Assembly (NCBI GenBank): GCA_903857685.1
Contig: CAIOFO010000148.1
Span: 43,305 to 107,304, forward strand
Direction of reading: 5' to 3'
From: an uncultured Alphaproteobacteria bacterium
Lineage (GTDB): Bacteria > Pseudomonadota > Alphaproteobacteria > Micropepsales > Micropepsaceae
Length of the DNA stretch: 64,000 nucleotides
Part shown: piece by piece, positions 16,448-24,430 of the stretch
Layout of the letters: the number at the start of each line of letters is the position of its first letter
How positions within the stretch are numbered: the stretch's first letter is position 1
Program-made: the position numbers and the translations under genes
The notes under the pieces: generated by a model
What the model was told of the DNA's origin: nothing
What the model saw: the letters and a program-made list of their open reading frames with translations, nothing else
Databases searched by the model: none

Positions 16448-17977
16448 ATGCCAAGAAATTTCATTGCCGCCATCCTGCTGGCTTTTGCAGGTCTGGCGGC
16501 GGGTCTTGCCCAGCCGGCCTTCGGCCAGGGCGAGAGTTGGAAACTGCTCACCCCAAGCGTGGCCGCCAATGTGGCAGCGTCCATCCGCATTCAGCTTGTC
16601 GACAAGGGCGGCAAGCCCGTTGCGCGCCCACTCGCCATCGCCTCGGTCCGCGCCGACATGAGTCCCGATAATATGGGGACCATGACCGCGCCCGCCCGAT
16701 CGCTCCCGTCAAAGGAGCCGGGCGTGGTGGTGGTGGAAACCACGCTCACCGCGCCGGGACGCTGGGCGATCACCCTGTCCGGCAGTGCCGGCGGCTTGCC
16801 TGCCAAAGGCACGGTGATCGTCACGGCCACGGCCAAGAGCGCGCAGGCGGCACCGCCGCCTGCCGTCGGGCACCGCATCGTTTATTACCGCAATCCGATG
16901 GGCTTGGCGGATACTTCGCCCCTGCCGCGCAAGGACCCGATGGGGATGGACTATATCCCCGTCTATGCCGACGAAATCGTGCAATCGCCCGGCGCCATCC
17001 ATCTCGACAATCGCAAGATCCAGCGTTCCGGCGTTCGCACCGTGGCGGTTTCGCGCATGGTCCTGGCCAAAAGCGTACGCGCCACCGGCATCGTCGCCCC
17101 GGACGAAAGCCGGCAATCGGTGCTGGCGGCGCGCTTCAATGGCTTTGTCGAGAAGCTTTTTGTCACCCAGACAGGTGATAGCGTACGCCAGGGCCAGCCC
17201 CTGATGCGGGTGTGGATCGAAAGCCCGGAGGTGCTGATCAAGGAGGCCGACTATGTCGGCTCACTGGCTTCCGGCTCGGACGCCAACGCCAATTTTGCGG
17301 CGTCTGTCCTGCGCCAATTCGGCGTGCCCCAATCCGAACTGGACGCCATGGCCAAAAGCGGCACGCCCACGCGCGCGATCACGATCGCCGCCCCCTCCAG
17401 CGGAATCGTGATGGAAAAGCTGGCCGTCAACGGCATGCGGTTCTCGGCCGGGGATCCGCTGTTCAAGATCACCGATATCTCGCTCCTGTGGGTGCTTGCC
17501 GGCGTGTCGGAACGCGATCTTGCCACCGTCAATCCGGGCCAGAAGGCGACAATCAATTTTCAGGACGATCCATCGGCCTCTTTTGTGGGGAAGGTGCTGT
17601 TTGTCTATCCGGACATCGATGCCGCCACCCGCACCGTCAAGGTGCGCATTGCGCTGGCGAATCCGCGGGGGCGCCTGCGTATCGGCCAATATGCCGATGT
17701 CAGGATTGACGCGCTGGTCTCGGCCGCACCGGTGCTGGCGGTGCCGGTCTCGGCCGTGGTCGACGACGGCAGCCGCCAGATCGCCTTTGTCGCGGAACCG
17801 GACGGCAGCTTCGCGCCGCGCCAGGTGTCGCTGGGCGCCCGCTCCGGCGACATGGTCGAGGTCCGCGCCGGCCTGAAGGAAGGCGAGCGCATCGTCGCCA
17901 CGGGAAATTTCCTGATCGACGCGGAAAGCAATCTCGAAACCGCGCTGCAGAGCCTTGCCCCGGGACAGCGCCCTTGA
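16448..17977 (+). CDS. cusB: CusB-type RND efflux periplasmic adaptor with FixH-like and heavy-metal-binding domains
   Basis: This 509-residue protein has a signal peptide (IAAILLAFAGLAAGLAQPAF). An Ig-like FixH/YtkA-type domain follows at about 30-135. A short metal-binding domain (RIVYYRNPMGLADTSPLP, KDPMGMDYIPVYADE) matches the HMBD of CusB adaptors. The adaptor core has a lipoyl/hairpin region (LAARFNGFVEKLFVTQTGD, then VRQGQPL) and a beta-barrel. It should deliver Cu(I)/Ag(I) to and stabilise the RND pump. AGGAG precedes ATG 16448. Its TGA overlaps the TTG start of cusA. The N-terminal FixH-like fusion is an addition relative to E. coli CusB. Confidence 0.88.
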   Translation: MPRNFIAAILLAFAGLAAGLAQPAFGQGESWKLLTPSVAANVAASIRIQLVDKGGKPVARPLAIASVRADMSPDNMGTMTAPARSLPSKEPGVVVVETTLTAPGRWAITLSGSAGGLPAKGTVIVTATAKSAQAAPPPAVGHRIVYYRNPMGLADTSPLPRKDPMGMDYIPVYADEIVQSPGAIHLDNRKIQRSGVRTVAVSRMVLAKSVRATGIVAPDESRQSVLAARFNGFVEKLFVTQTGDSVRQGQPLMRVWIESPEVLIKEADYVGSLASGSDANANFAASVLRQFGVPQSELDAMAKSGTPTRAITIAAPSSGIVMEKLAVNGMRFSAGDPLFKITDISLLWVLAGVSERDLATVNPGQKATINFQDDPSASFVGKVLFVYPDIDAATRTVKVRIALANPRGRLRIGQYADVRIDALVSAAPVLAVPVSAVVDDGSRQIAFVAEPDGSFAPRQVSLGARSGDMVEVRAGLKEGERIVATGNFLIDAESNLETALQSLAPGQRP

Positions 17978-20900
17978 TCGCACGCGTCATTGCCTGGTCG
18001 GCTCATCATTGGGGCCTGGTGCTGATCGGCACGGCGGTTCTGGTGCTGCTGGGTCTTTTCGCCGTCAGCGAGATTCCGCTCGACGCCATTCCCGACCTGT
18101 CCGACACGCAAGTGATCGTCTACACCGAATATCCCGGCCAGGCGCCGCAGGTGGTTGAGGACCAGGTTACCTTTCCGCTGACCTCGGCGCTGCTGAGCGT
18201 GCCCAGGGCGAAGACGGTTCGCGGCGTCTCCTTTTTCGGCGTTTCCTTCATCTACATGATCTTCGATGAAGGCACCGACATCTATTGGGCGCGTTCGCGC
18301 GTGCTGGAATATCTGAACGCCGCGTCCCAGAAATTGCCGCAGGGCGTGGTTCCCAGTTTGGGTCCTGACGCCACCGGCGTCGGCTGGGTCTATGAATATG
18401 CCCTCACGGGCGGCGGCCTGGATCTGGCGCAGATGCGTTCGCTGCAGGACTGGCATCTGCGCTATGCGCTGGCCAAGGCAGAAGGCGTGTCCGAGATCGC
18501 CAGTGTCGGCGGCTTCGTCAAGCAATATGCCGTCGTGGTGGACCCGGGACGGATGCGGGCCTATGGCATAACGCTGGGCCAGCTCCGCGACGCCGTGGCG
18601 GGCGCCAACCTGGATGTGGGCGGCCGGACCATCGAACTGTCGGAAACAGAATTCATGCTGCGGGGGCGCGGTTATATCAAGTCGCCCCAGGACCTGGAAC
18701 GCGTCACGCTGAAGGCCAGCGACGGAACCCCGGTCCTGCTCGGAGCGGTCGCCCATGTCGAAAATGTGCCCGACGAGCGGCGCGGCATAGCCGAGCTCAA
18801 TGGAGAAGGCGAAGTCGCTTCCGGCATCGTGGTGCAACGCTATGGTGCCAATGCCCCCAACGTCATCAATGCCGTCAAGGCGCGGATCGGCGAGATTGCC
18901 GCCAGCCTTCCCGCCGGCGTGAAAATCGTGCCGGTTTATGACCGCGCGCTTTTGATCGAGCGCGCCATCGGCACCCTCAAAAGCACGCTGATCGAGGAAA
19001 GCATCATCGTGGCGCTCGTCTGCTTCGTCTTCCTGATGCATGCCCGCAGCGCGCTGGTCGCCATACTCACCCTGCCGGTGGGGATCCTGATCGCCTTTAT
19101 CGCGATGGACGTGCTGGGAATCGGCTCGAATATCATGAGCCTTGGCGGCATCGCCATTGCCATCGGCGCCATGGTGGACGCCGCCATCGTGATGATCGAA
19201 AATGCGCATAAGCATCTGGAACGCGCGGCCCCCGGAGAGCCGCGCCTTGCCGTCATAGTGGCGGCGGCCAAAGAGGTCGGCCCGGCGCTGTTCTTCAGCC
19301 TGCTGGTCATCACCGTCTCCTTCATTCCCATATTCGCGCTGCAAGAGCAGGAAGGACGGCTGTTCCACCCGCTGGCCTTTACCAAAGGCTTCGCGATGGG
19401 CGCCGCCGCCCTGCTTTCGGTGACATTGGTGCCGGCGTTGATGGCCCTGTTTGTCCGCGGCCGGATCGCGCCGGAAGCGAAGAACCCGGTCAACCGCTTT
19501 CTGATCTGGATCTATCGCCCCCTCATCGCGGCGGTATTGCGGTGGCCATGGATCACGCTGGCCCTGGCGGGGCTTGTTCTGGCGGCGAGCTTTTATCCCG
19601 CCTCGCGAATCGGCAGCGAATTCATGCCCGCATTGAACGAGGGCACGCTGCTCTACATGCCCACGACCTTGCCGGGACTGTCGATCACCAAGGCGGCGCA
19701 GCTGCTGCAGACCCAGGACCGCATCATCAAGGCATTTCCCGAAGTCGAGACCGTGTGGGGCAAGTCCGGCCGCGCCGAGACAGCCACCGATCCGGCGCCG
19801 CTGGAGATGTTCGAGACGGTCATAAACCTGAAGCCACCGGAGCAATGGCCCGCCGGGATGACGACGGACCGCCTCGTCGCCGACCTGGACAAGGCGCTGC
19901 AATTTCCGGGCGTCAGCAATGCCTGGACCATGCCAATCAAGGCCCGCACAGACATGCTGTCGACCGGCATCCGTACACCGGTGGGCGTAAAGGTCTATGG
20001 CAAGGATCTGGCCGAAATCGAAACCCTGTCCCGCGAAGTGGAGCGCGCCGTGCATTCGGTGCCGGGCACGACCTCCGCCTATGCCGAACGGATCAATGGC
20101 GGCTACTATCTTGACATCACGCCCGACCGCGAACGGATCGCGCGCTACGGGCTTTCGATGCAGGATGTTCTGTCCACCATTGCGAGCGTTATCGGCGCCA
20201 AGACAATTACGACCACTGTAGAGGGGCGGGAACGTTACGGTGTGGTGCTGCGCTATCCCCGCGACATCCGCAGCGACCCTGATGCCATTGCCGCCAATAC
20301 GATGGTCTCGCTGCCTTCGGGCGGGACCGTGCCTCTGGGCGAACTGGCGACCATCGCACGTACGCGAGGCCCCACCATGGTGCGCACCGAGGATGGCCAG
20401 CTTGTGAGTTATGTCTATGTCGATTTCCGGGGCCGCGACCTGGGCGGCTATGTCGAGGACGCAAAGCGCGCCGTGGCGAAGCAGGTTTCGTTTCCACCCG
20501 GGACCTATGTGCGCTGGAGCGGACAGTATGAATATTTCGAGCGCGCCAACCAGCGCCTGCGGATTGTCGTGCCGGCGACGCTGCTGGTCATCCTCTTTCT
20601 GCTATGGCTGAATTTCCGGCGCCTGAGCGATACGCTGATCGTCATGCTGTCCCTGCCATTTGCGCTGGCGGGCGGAATCTGGCTGACCTGGCTGATGGGA
20701 TTCAACATCTCGGTTGCCGTGGCGGTGGGGTTCATTGCCCTGGCCGGCGTGGCGGCGGAAACGGGCGTGGTTATGCTGATCTATCTCAACAACGCGCTGG
20801 TGGAGGCCCGGACAAAACCCGCGGCGGAAGGCTGCGCGCCGAACCGGCCGGACCTCATCGCAGCGATCATGAAAGGCGCGGTCGACCGTGTGCGTCCCAA

Positions 20901-21087
20901 GATGATGACCGTCTGCGCCATCATGGCGGGCCTTGTTCCCATCCTGTGGTCAACAGGAACCGGCTCCGAGATCATGCAGCGCATCGCCGTTCCGATGATC
21001 GGCGGCATGGTATCGTCCACGGTGCTGACGCTGGTGGTTATCCCGGCTCTGTTCTACCTGGTTCATCGCAGGGCGCGCGGACAATAG
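17974..21087 (+). CDS. cusA: CusA/CzcA-type heavy-metal RND efflux pump
   Basis: This 1037-residue inner membrane pump has twelve predicted TM helices and two large periplasmic loops. The N-terminus carries DAIPDLSDTQVIVYTEYPGQ. TM4 has GAMVDAAIVMIENAHKHLE with the proton-relay Asp and Glu. The periplasmic part has NAWTMPIKARTDMLSTGIRT, typical of the Cu/Ag (CusA/SilA) branch rather than Zn/Co CzcA, and Met residues are abundant there. The probable start is TTG at 17974, overlapping the cusB stop (TTGA). No outer membrane CusC-like gene is in the window. Substrate preference for Cu(I)/Ag(I) is inferred from these motifs. Confidence 0.92.
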   Translation: MIARVIAWSAHHWGLVLIGTAVLVLLGLFAVSEIPLDAIPDLSDTQVIVYTEYPGQAPQVVEDQVTFPLTSALLSVPRAKTVRGVSFFGVSFIYMIFDEGTDIYWARSRVLEYLNAASQKLPQGVVPSLGPDATGVGWVYEYALTGGGLDLAQMRSLQDWHLRYALAKAEGVSEIASVGGFVKQYAVVVDPGRMRAYGITLGQLRDAVAGANLDVGGRTIELSETEFMLRGRGYIKSPQDLERVTLKASDGTPVLLGAVAHVENVPDERRGIAELNGEGEVASGIVVQRYGANAPNVINAVKARIGEIAASLPAGVKIVPVYDRALLIERAIGTLKSTLIEESIIVALVCFVFLMHARSALVAILTLPVGILIAFIAMDVLGIGSNIMSLGGIAIAIGAMVDAAIVMIENAHKHLERAAPGEPRLAVIVAAAKEVGPALFFSLLVITVSFIPIFALQEQEGRLFHPLAFTKGFAMGAAALLSVTLVPALMALFVRGRIAPEAKNPVNRFLIWIYRPLIAAVLRWPWITLALAGLVLAASFYPASRIGSEFMPALNEGTLLYMPTTLPGLSITKAAQLLQTQDRIIKAFPEVETVWGKSGRAETATDPAPLEMFETVINLKPPEQWPAGMTTDRLVADLDKALQFPGVSNAWTMPIKARTDMLSTGIRTPVGVKVYGKDLAEIETLSREVERAVHSVPGTTSAYAERINGGYYLDITPDRERIARYGLSMQDVLSTIASVIGAKTITTTVEGRERYGVVLRYPRDIRSDPDAIAANTMVSLPSGGTVPLGELATIARTRGPTMVRTEDGQLVSYVYVDFRGRDLGGYVEDAKRAVAKQVSFPPGTYVRWSGQYEYFERANQRLRIVVPATLLVILFLLWLNFRRLSDTLIVMLSLPFALAGGIWLTWLMGFNISVAVAVGFIALAGVAAETGVVMLIYLNNALVEARTKPAAEGCAPNRPDLIAAIMKGAVDRVRPKMMTVCAIMAGLVPILWSTGTGSEIMQRIAVPMIGGMVSSTVLTLVVIPALFYLVHRRARGQ

Positions 21088-21203
21088 ACCGGGAAAGCGA
21101 TGTCTGCCGAGCGGCGGGATCAATTCCCATCGGCTGCTGCGGCATTTTCCTGTGACTCCCGGCGCTTCGCGTGCGCCGGGGGCGTTCGCAGACCGGCAGT
21201 GAC

Positions 21204-21539
21204 TTAAGCCTGCAGCGTTCCGGAGTTGCGGCCCGCAATGGCGCGGCGGCGGTCAAGACTTTGCCCCGGGCCGCGCGCGCGGACGCTGAATTTCCATGTC
21301 GCAAAGGACATGAACAGGATCGCGGCGACAAAATAGGGAGCGTCCGGGGTCAGCAGGACAGATCTTGCCAGATAGAAAACCACCAGGCCGATGCAAAGCC
21401 CCAACAGGATCATTCCCCACAGGATGACCATGTTCATGACTTCGGAAAGATTGGCGATGATGAGATAGCCCATCAAGATGCCGGACATGATTTCCAACGG
21501 GCCCATTGTCCAACCGAACTGAAACGCCAGGCTATTCAA
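21204..21539 (-). CDS. Small integral membrane protein of unknown function
   Basis: This 111-residue protein has about three hydrophobic helices (MSGILMGYLIIANLSEVMNM, VILWGMILLGLCIGLVVFYL, PYFVAAILFMSFATW) and a basic C-terminal tail (RARGPGQSLDRRR). I do not recognise a family. It is convergent with cusA and follows the spermidine synthase-like gene on the same strand, about 100 nt away. Hydrophobicity and codon use support it as a real gene. Confidence 0.6.
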   Translation of the reverse strand: MNSLAFQFGWTMGPLEIMSGILMGYLIIANLSEVMNMVILWGMILLGLCIGLVVFYLARSVLLTPDAPYFVAAILFMSFATWKFSVRARGPGQSLDRRRAIAGRNSGTLQA

Positions 21540-21641
21540 ACAGTTTTGCGTTGCCTTTTAATTAATCGCCGGCGGCAGACCCTGATCCATTATGGGACAA
21601 TATCCCCGGGTCACTTTCCCGCGCGCCTTGTTTACGGGCCG

Positions 21642-22400
21642 TCAGCGGCCAAGACTCCAGCGCGAGGCCTTCCAGGGGCGGAATCGCATCCGCGCCAATT
21701 CTTCCTGGATCACCTGGGGATTGGTTTTGGGCCGGACCAGAAGTTGCGGTTCGCGCAGTTGCGAGACCTCCCCGGCCATGACGATGGCGTTGCGGTCCGG
21801 GGGCCCCACAGTTTCCAGCACACGGACGTCGCTCCAGACGCGCTTCATGCTTCTGGCGACGCGGTCGGCGCCGCCGTCGAAAATGTGCTTGACCAGAACA
21901 TTGGCGAACACGGCGCCGCCGGGCGCCAGGTGTTCGCGCACCCGGGCGAAAAACTCCGGCGTCAACAGGTGCGGCGGCGTGTGGGCGCCGTGGAAGGCGT
22001 CAATGACAATTGCATCATAGACGCCGGTGCCGGTGCTCAGGAAAAGCGCGCCCTCGGCGGCGTGACAGGCAACGGATTGGGGAAGCCCAAAATGACGCCG
22101 GGCCACTTCGAAAGATGCCGGGTTGATGTCGACTATCGTCACCTGGCACTGCGCCCGCGCCAGCATTGCACCCAGGCTGCAGCAGGCGCCGCCGATCATC
22201 AGGATATTGTGCGCCTTTGCCTGGATCAGCAGGCCGTAAAAGGCGTGAATGTAGTAAGCCAGGCTGACGCCGCTGCTGTCGACCGCGCCCTGGCGCTGGC
22301 CATCCACCGCATAGACCAGCGTCCCGCTGGAAGGATTGCGGGAGATGCTGATGGTCCCGAATGCGGTTGGAACTTGCTCGACTTGAATCAGGGCGGACAT
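21642..22400 (-). CDS. Spermidine synthase-like protein (class I methyltransferase fold)
   Basis: The 252-residue protein shows a SpeE-like core. NILMIGGACCSLGAMLARAQ is the nucleotide/dcSAM-binding glycine loop, followed by CQVTIVDINPASFEVARRHF (Asp of motif II) and YDAIVIDAFHGAHTPPHLLT (catalytic-site Asp of the family). The N-terminus has FGTISISRNPSSGTLVYAVD, like the SpeE beta-sheet. The GGA-CC glycine loop replaces the usual GGGxG, so aminopropyl transfer is uncertain; many such stand-alone homologues have other or unknown substrates. Confidence 0.78.
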   Translation of the reverse strand: MSALIQVEQVPTAFGTISISRNPSSGTLVYAVDGQRQGAVDSSGVSLAYYIHAFYGLLIQAKAHNILMIGGACCSLGAMLARAQCQVTIVDINPASFEVARRHFGLPQSVACHAAEGALFLSTGTGVYDAIVIDAFHGAHTPPHLLTPEFFARVREHLAPGGAVFANVLVKHIFDGGADRVARSMKRVWSDVRVLETVGPPDRNAIVMAGEVSQLREPQLLVRPKTNPQVIQEELARMRFRPWKASRWSLGR

Positions 22401-22583
22401 GATTCAAGCTACCCGATGACGGGGCGCATTTAAAATGGCCGCGCGAAAAGCCGCGCGCGGCCCACCGGCCTGTCAGGCCGGACCCTTGTTTTCACTGCGG
22501 AAAAAAGGAACCCGTTCGCCGGCCAAACGGCTGCACCACTTCCGCGATTTGACTTGGGCAGCGATTGGGCGCGTGGTCGCGTG

Positions 22584-22781
22584 ATGCATCGCTTGCCAAA
22601 CGCCGCCGATCTGACCGCGAGTGAGTTCAATGTGCTGCGCGGCATCGTCGCCCGAAGTTTCACGCCAACCGGACAAATCAATCGCGCTGACAGCGCGCGG
22701 CTGATGGAACTGGGACTGGTTCAATGCGCCATGGGCGGCTTGATGCCGACCCCGGCAGGGCGCATGGCGTCACGCACATGA
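22584..22781 (+). CDS. Small hypothetical protein
   Basis: This 65-residue frame has a plausible helical composition: LTASEFNVLRGIVARSF, then a ...RLMELGLVQCAMGGLMPTPA end that resembles small winged-helix-like proteins seen in alphaproteobacteria. No domain is recognised. ATG 22584 is preferred to an upstream ATG at 22554 because similarity to a protein-like pattern begins there. Confidence 0.5.
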   Translation: MHRLPNAADLTASEFNVLRGIVARSFTPTGQINRADSARLMELGLVQCAMGGLMPTPAGRMASRT

Positions 22782-22785
22782 CATT

Positions 22786-23007
22786 CTAGACCAGGCAATT
22801 GACCGGAGCGTGGAGAAGCTGGTCGCGCTCCAGGTCGGCGGGAGCCGATTGCGATCTGGTGGCCAGGTCATGGGCGCGGGCTTCCAGAGCCATGGCGGTG
22901 GAAATGAACAGCACATGATGATTGTCATGACTTTGTTCGAGGGCAAAGCGACGGAGCATCCGCGCCAGCGACAGAAGTTCCCGGAGGTAATTTGCGTCCT
23001 GGGCCAT
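22786..23007 (-). CDS. Small hypothetical protein downstream of thyA
   Basis: This 73-residue soluble protein is predicted to be all-helical (MAQDANYLRELLSLARMLRR, then ALEQSHDNHHVLFISTAMAL). It is rich in Leu, Ala and His and ends PVNCLV. It follows thyA on the same strand after about 75 nt, so it could be cotranscribed. No family or function is recognised. Confidence 0.6.
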   Translation of the reverse strand: MAQDANYLRELLSLARMLRRFALEQSHDNHHVLFISTAMALEARAHDLATRSQSAPADLERDQLLHAPVNCLV

Positions 23008-23081
23008 GGCCAGAAAAGCCGCGGCGGCGATTGCGGTTGCGACTTTGACGCAGCTTGCATGCCGGCTTGGTAAAGGAACCC

Positions 23082-23876
23082 TTACACCGCGATGGGGGCT
23101 TTTATGGAAGGATGCGCCTGGTAATTCTCCAGCGTGAAATCCTCGAACTTGAATTCGAAAATATCCTTCACCGCAGGATTAAGTTTCATCACCGGCAAGG
23201 GATGGGGCTGGCGCGCCAGTTGCTGTCGCGCCTGATCCAGGTGGTTGAGATAGAGATGCGCGTCGCCGAAGGAATGGACAAAGTCCCCCGGCTTGAGGTT
23301 GGTGACCTGTGCCACCATCAAGGTGAGCAGCGCATAGGAGGCGATATTGAACGGCACGCCAAGGAATATATCCGCCGAGCGCTGATAAAGCTGACAGGAC
23401 AATTTTCCGTCCGCGACATAGAACTGGAACAGGCAATGGCAGGGCGCCAGCGCCATCTTGGGGATGTCGGCGGGATTCCATGCGGTGACGATCAGGCGGC
23501 GGGAATCCGGGTTGGCCTTGATGTCGCGGATCAGGTGCGCGATCTGGTCGATATTGCCATCGCGTTCGCCCGGCCAGGAACGCCACTGGGCGCCATAGAC
23601 GGGCCCCAGCTCGCCATTGGCGTCGGCCCATTCGTCCCAGATGCTGACGCCATGCTGCTGCAGCCAATGGACATTGGTTTCGCCGCGCAGGAACCAGAGC
23701 AGTTCATAGATGATGGATTTCAGATGCACCTTCTTGGTGGTGACCAGGGGGAAGCCCTCAGCCAGATCGAAGCGCATCTGGTGGCCGAAAAGCGAGCGGG
23801 TGCCGGTGCCGGTGCGGTCGCGCTTTTCCACGCCCTTGTTCAGGGCCAGTTCCATCAGGTCAAGATATTGTTGCAT
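23082..23876 (-). CDS. thyA: Thymidylate synthase (ThyA)
   Basis: The 264 residues match the length of E. coli ThyA. The nucleophile Cys146 is in [27 protein letters not shown] (phosphate-binding Arg loop) and [19 protein letters not shown] (substrate-binding block) are intact. It converts dUMP to dTMP using methylene-tetrahydrofolate in the cytosol. No dihydrofolate reductase gene follows within the window; instead a small unknown gene lies downstream. Confidence 0.97.
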   Translation of the reverse strand: MQQYLDLMELALNKGVEKRDRTGTGTRSLFGHQMRFDLAEGFPLVTTKKVHLKSIIYELLWFLRGETNVHWLQQHGVSIWDEWADANGELGPVYGAQWRSWPGERDGNIDQIAHLIRDIKANPDSRRLIVTAWNPADIPKMALAPCHCLFQFYVADGKLSCQLYQRSADIFLGVPFNIASYALLTLMVAQVTNLKPGDFVHSFGDAHLYLNHLDQARQQLARQPHPLPVMKLNPAVKDIFEFKFEDFTLENYQAHPSIKAPIAV

Positions 23877-23928
23877 TAGTTCCCGTTGGCCACGTGCGCC
23901 TCGCCCAAGCTCGGCGCGGTTCGCCGCT

Positions 23929-23953
23929 CAAAACGGTCCACCGGACCGTTTTG
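23929..23953. repeat. Intergenic palindrome
   Basis: CAAAACGGTCC and GGACCGTTTTG form a perfect 11-bp stem around ACC, between thyA and ssrA. The surrounding GC-rich sequence resembles two other palindromes here (36073, 44244), all centred on a CCAxxGG-like core. This may be a dispersed extragenic repeat. Confidence 0.45.
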
Positions 23954-24025
23954 CTCCGACGCGGCTCACCCTTCAAAAATTACCTGCCAGGGCCTATATT
24001 GGGAAGGTCGGACAGGCTTGCCTGG

Positions 24026-24429
24026 CCGAATATGGCGATAAACGACTGTGTAATAAGCGGCCCGGACCCGGGGGCGGTACCCGGCGCCTCCACCATAAGC
24101 CCATTTTGGGTGGGTTTTTGTGGGGGCGAAACAGGATCGACGGACGTGTAAAGACTGTTCTTTTGCCCGGTATGGTTCCGCCGTCATCGGACTATTGTTT
24201 AGGTGCCAACGATAATGAAATGGCCCTCGCTGCCTAACTTCGGTTAGCCAAGCGCGGTTCGGAGGGTACCGGGCAACAGAAACCCTCCACTTAATTTCCG
24301 CTGCCTAAGTCCCGGTACCCGTGGGGTGCCGGGCAGGCCTAGTTTTTGTTGGCGAACGGTGTGAACTTACAAAAACTTGCCCTAGCCGAGCCCTCAGGGG
24401 CGAGGCGACAGAAACCCTCCACTTAATTT
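24026..24429 (+). ncRNA. ssrA: Circularly permuted (two-piece, alpha-type) tmRNA
   Basis: The acceptor piece comes first and ends CGCCTCC-ACCA at 24085-24095. After a 26-nt spacer the coding piece starts GGGGGCG at 24122. These two strands pair as a 7-bp acceptor stem with a G-U at the third pair, as in tRNA-Ala. The tag frame GCC AAC GAT AAT GAA ... GCC TAA (24205-24237) encodes ANDNEMALAA. A pseudoknot follows: GGAGGG/CCCTCC with TACCGGG/CCCGGTA (24261-24318). Outer ends are approximate; the 3' end abuts the MFS gene stop. Reading order proves permutation, the state known in alphaproteobacteria. Confidence 0.88.
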
Positions 24430-24430
24430 A

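Noticed and set aside
17605..20055. Long minus-strand frame (over 800 codons) antisense to cusB/cusA
   Set aside because: It has low-complexity His/Asp/Gly-rich composition, no family signature, and lies inside two well-supported plus-strand genes.
21158..21180. Hairpin CCCGGCGC/GCGCCGGG after cusA as a rho-independent terminator
   Set aside because: A good 8-bp stem exists but no T-run follows, so I do not call it as a terminator.
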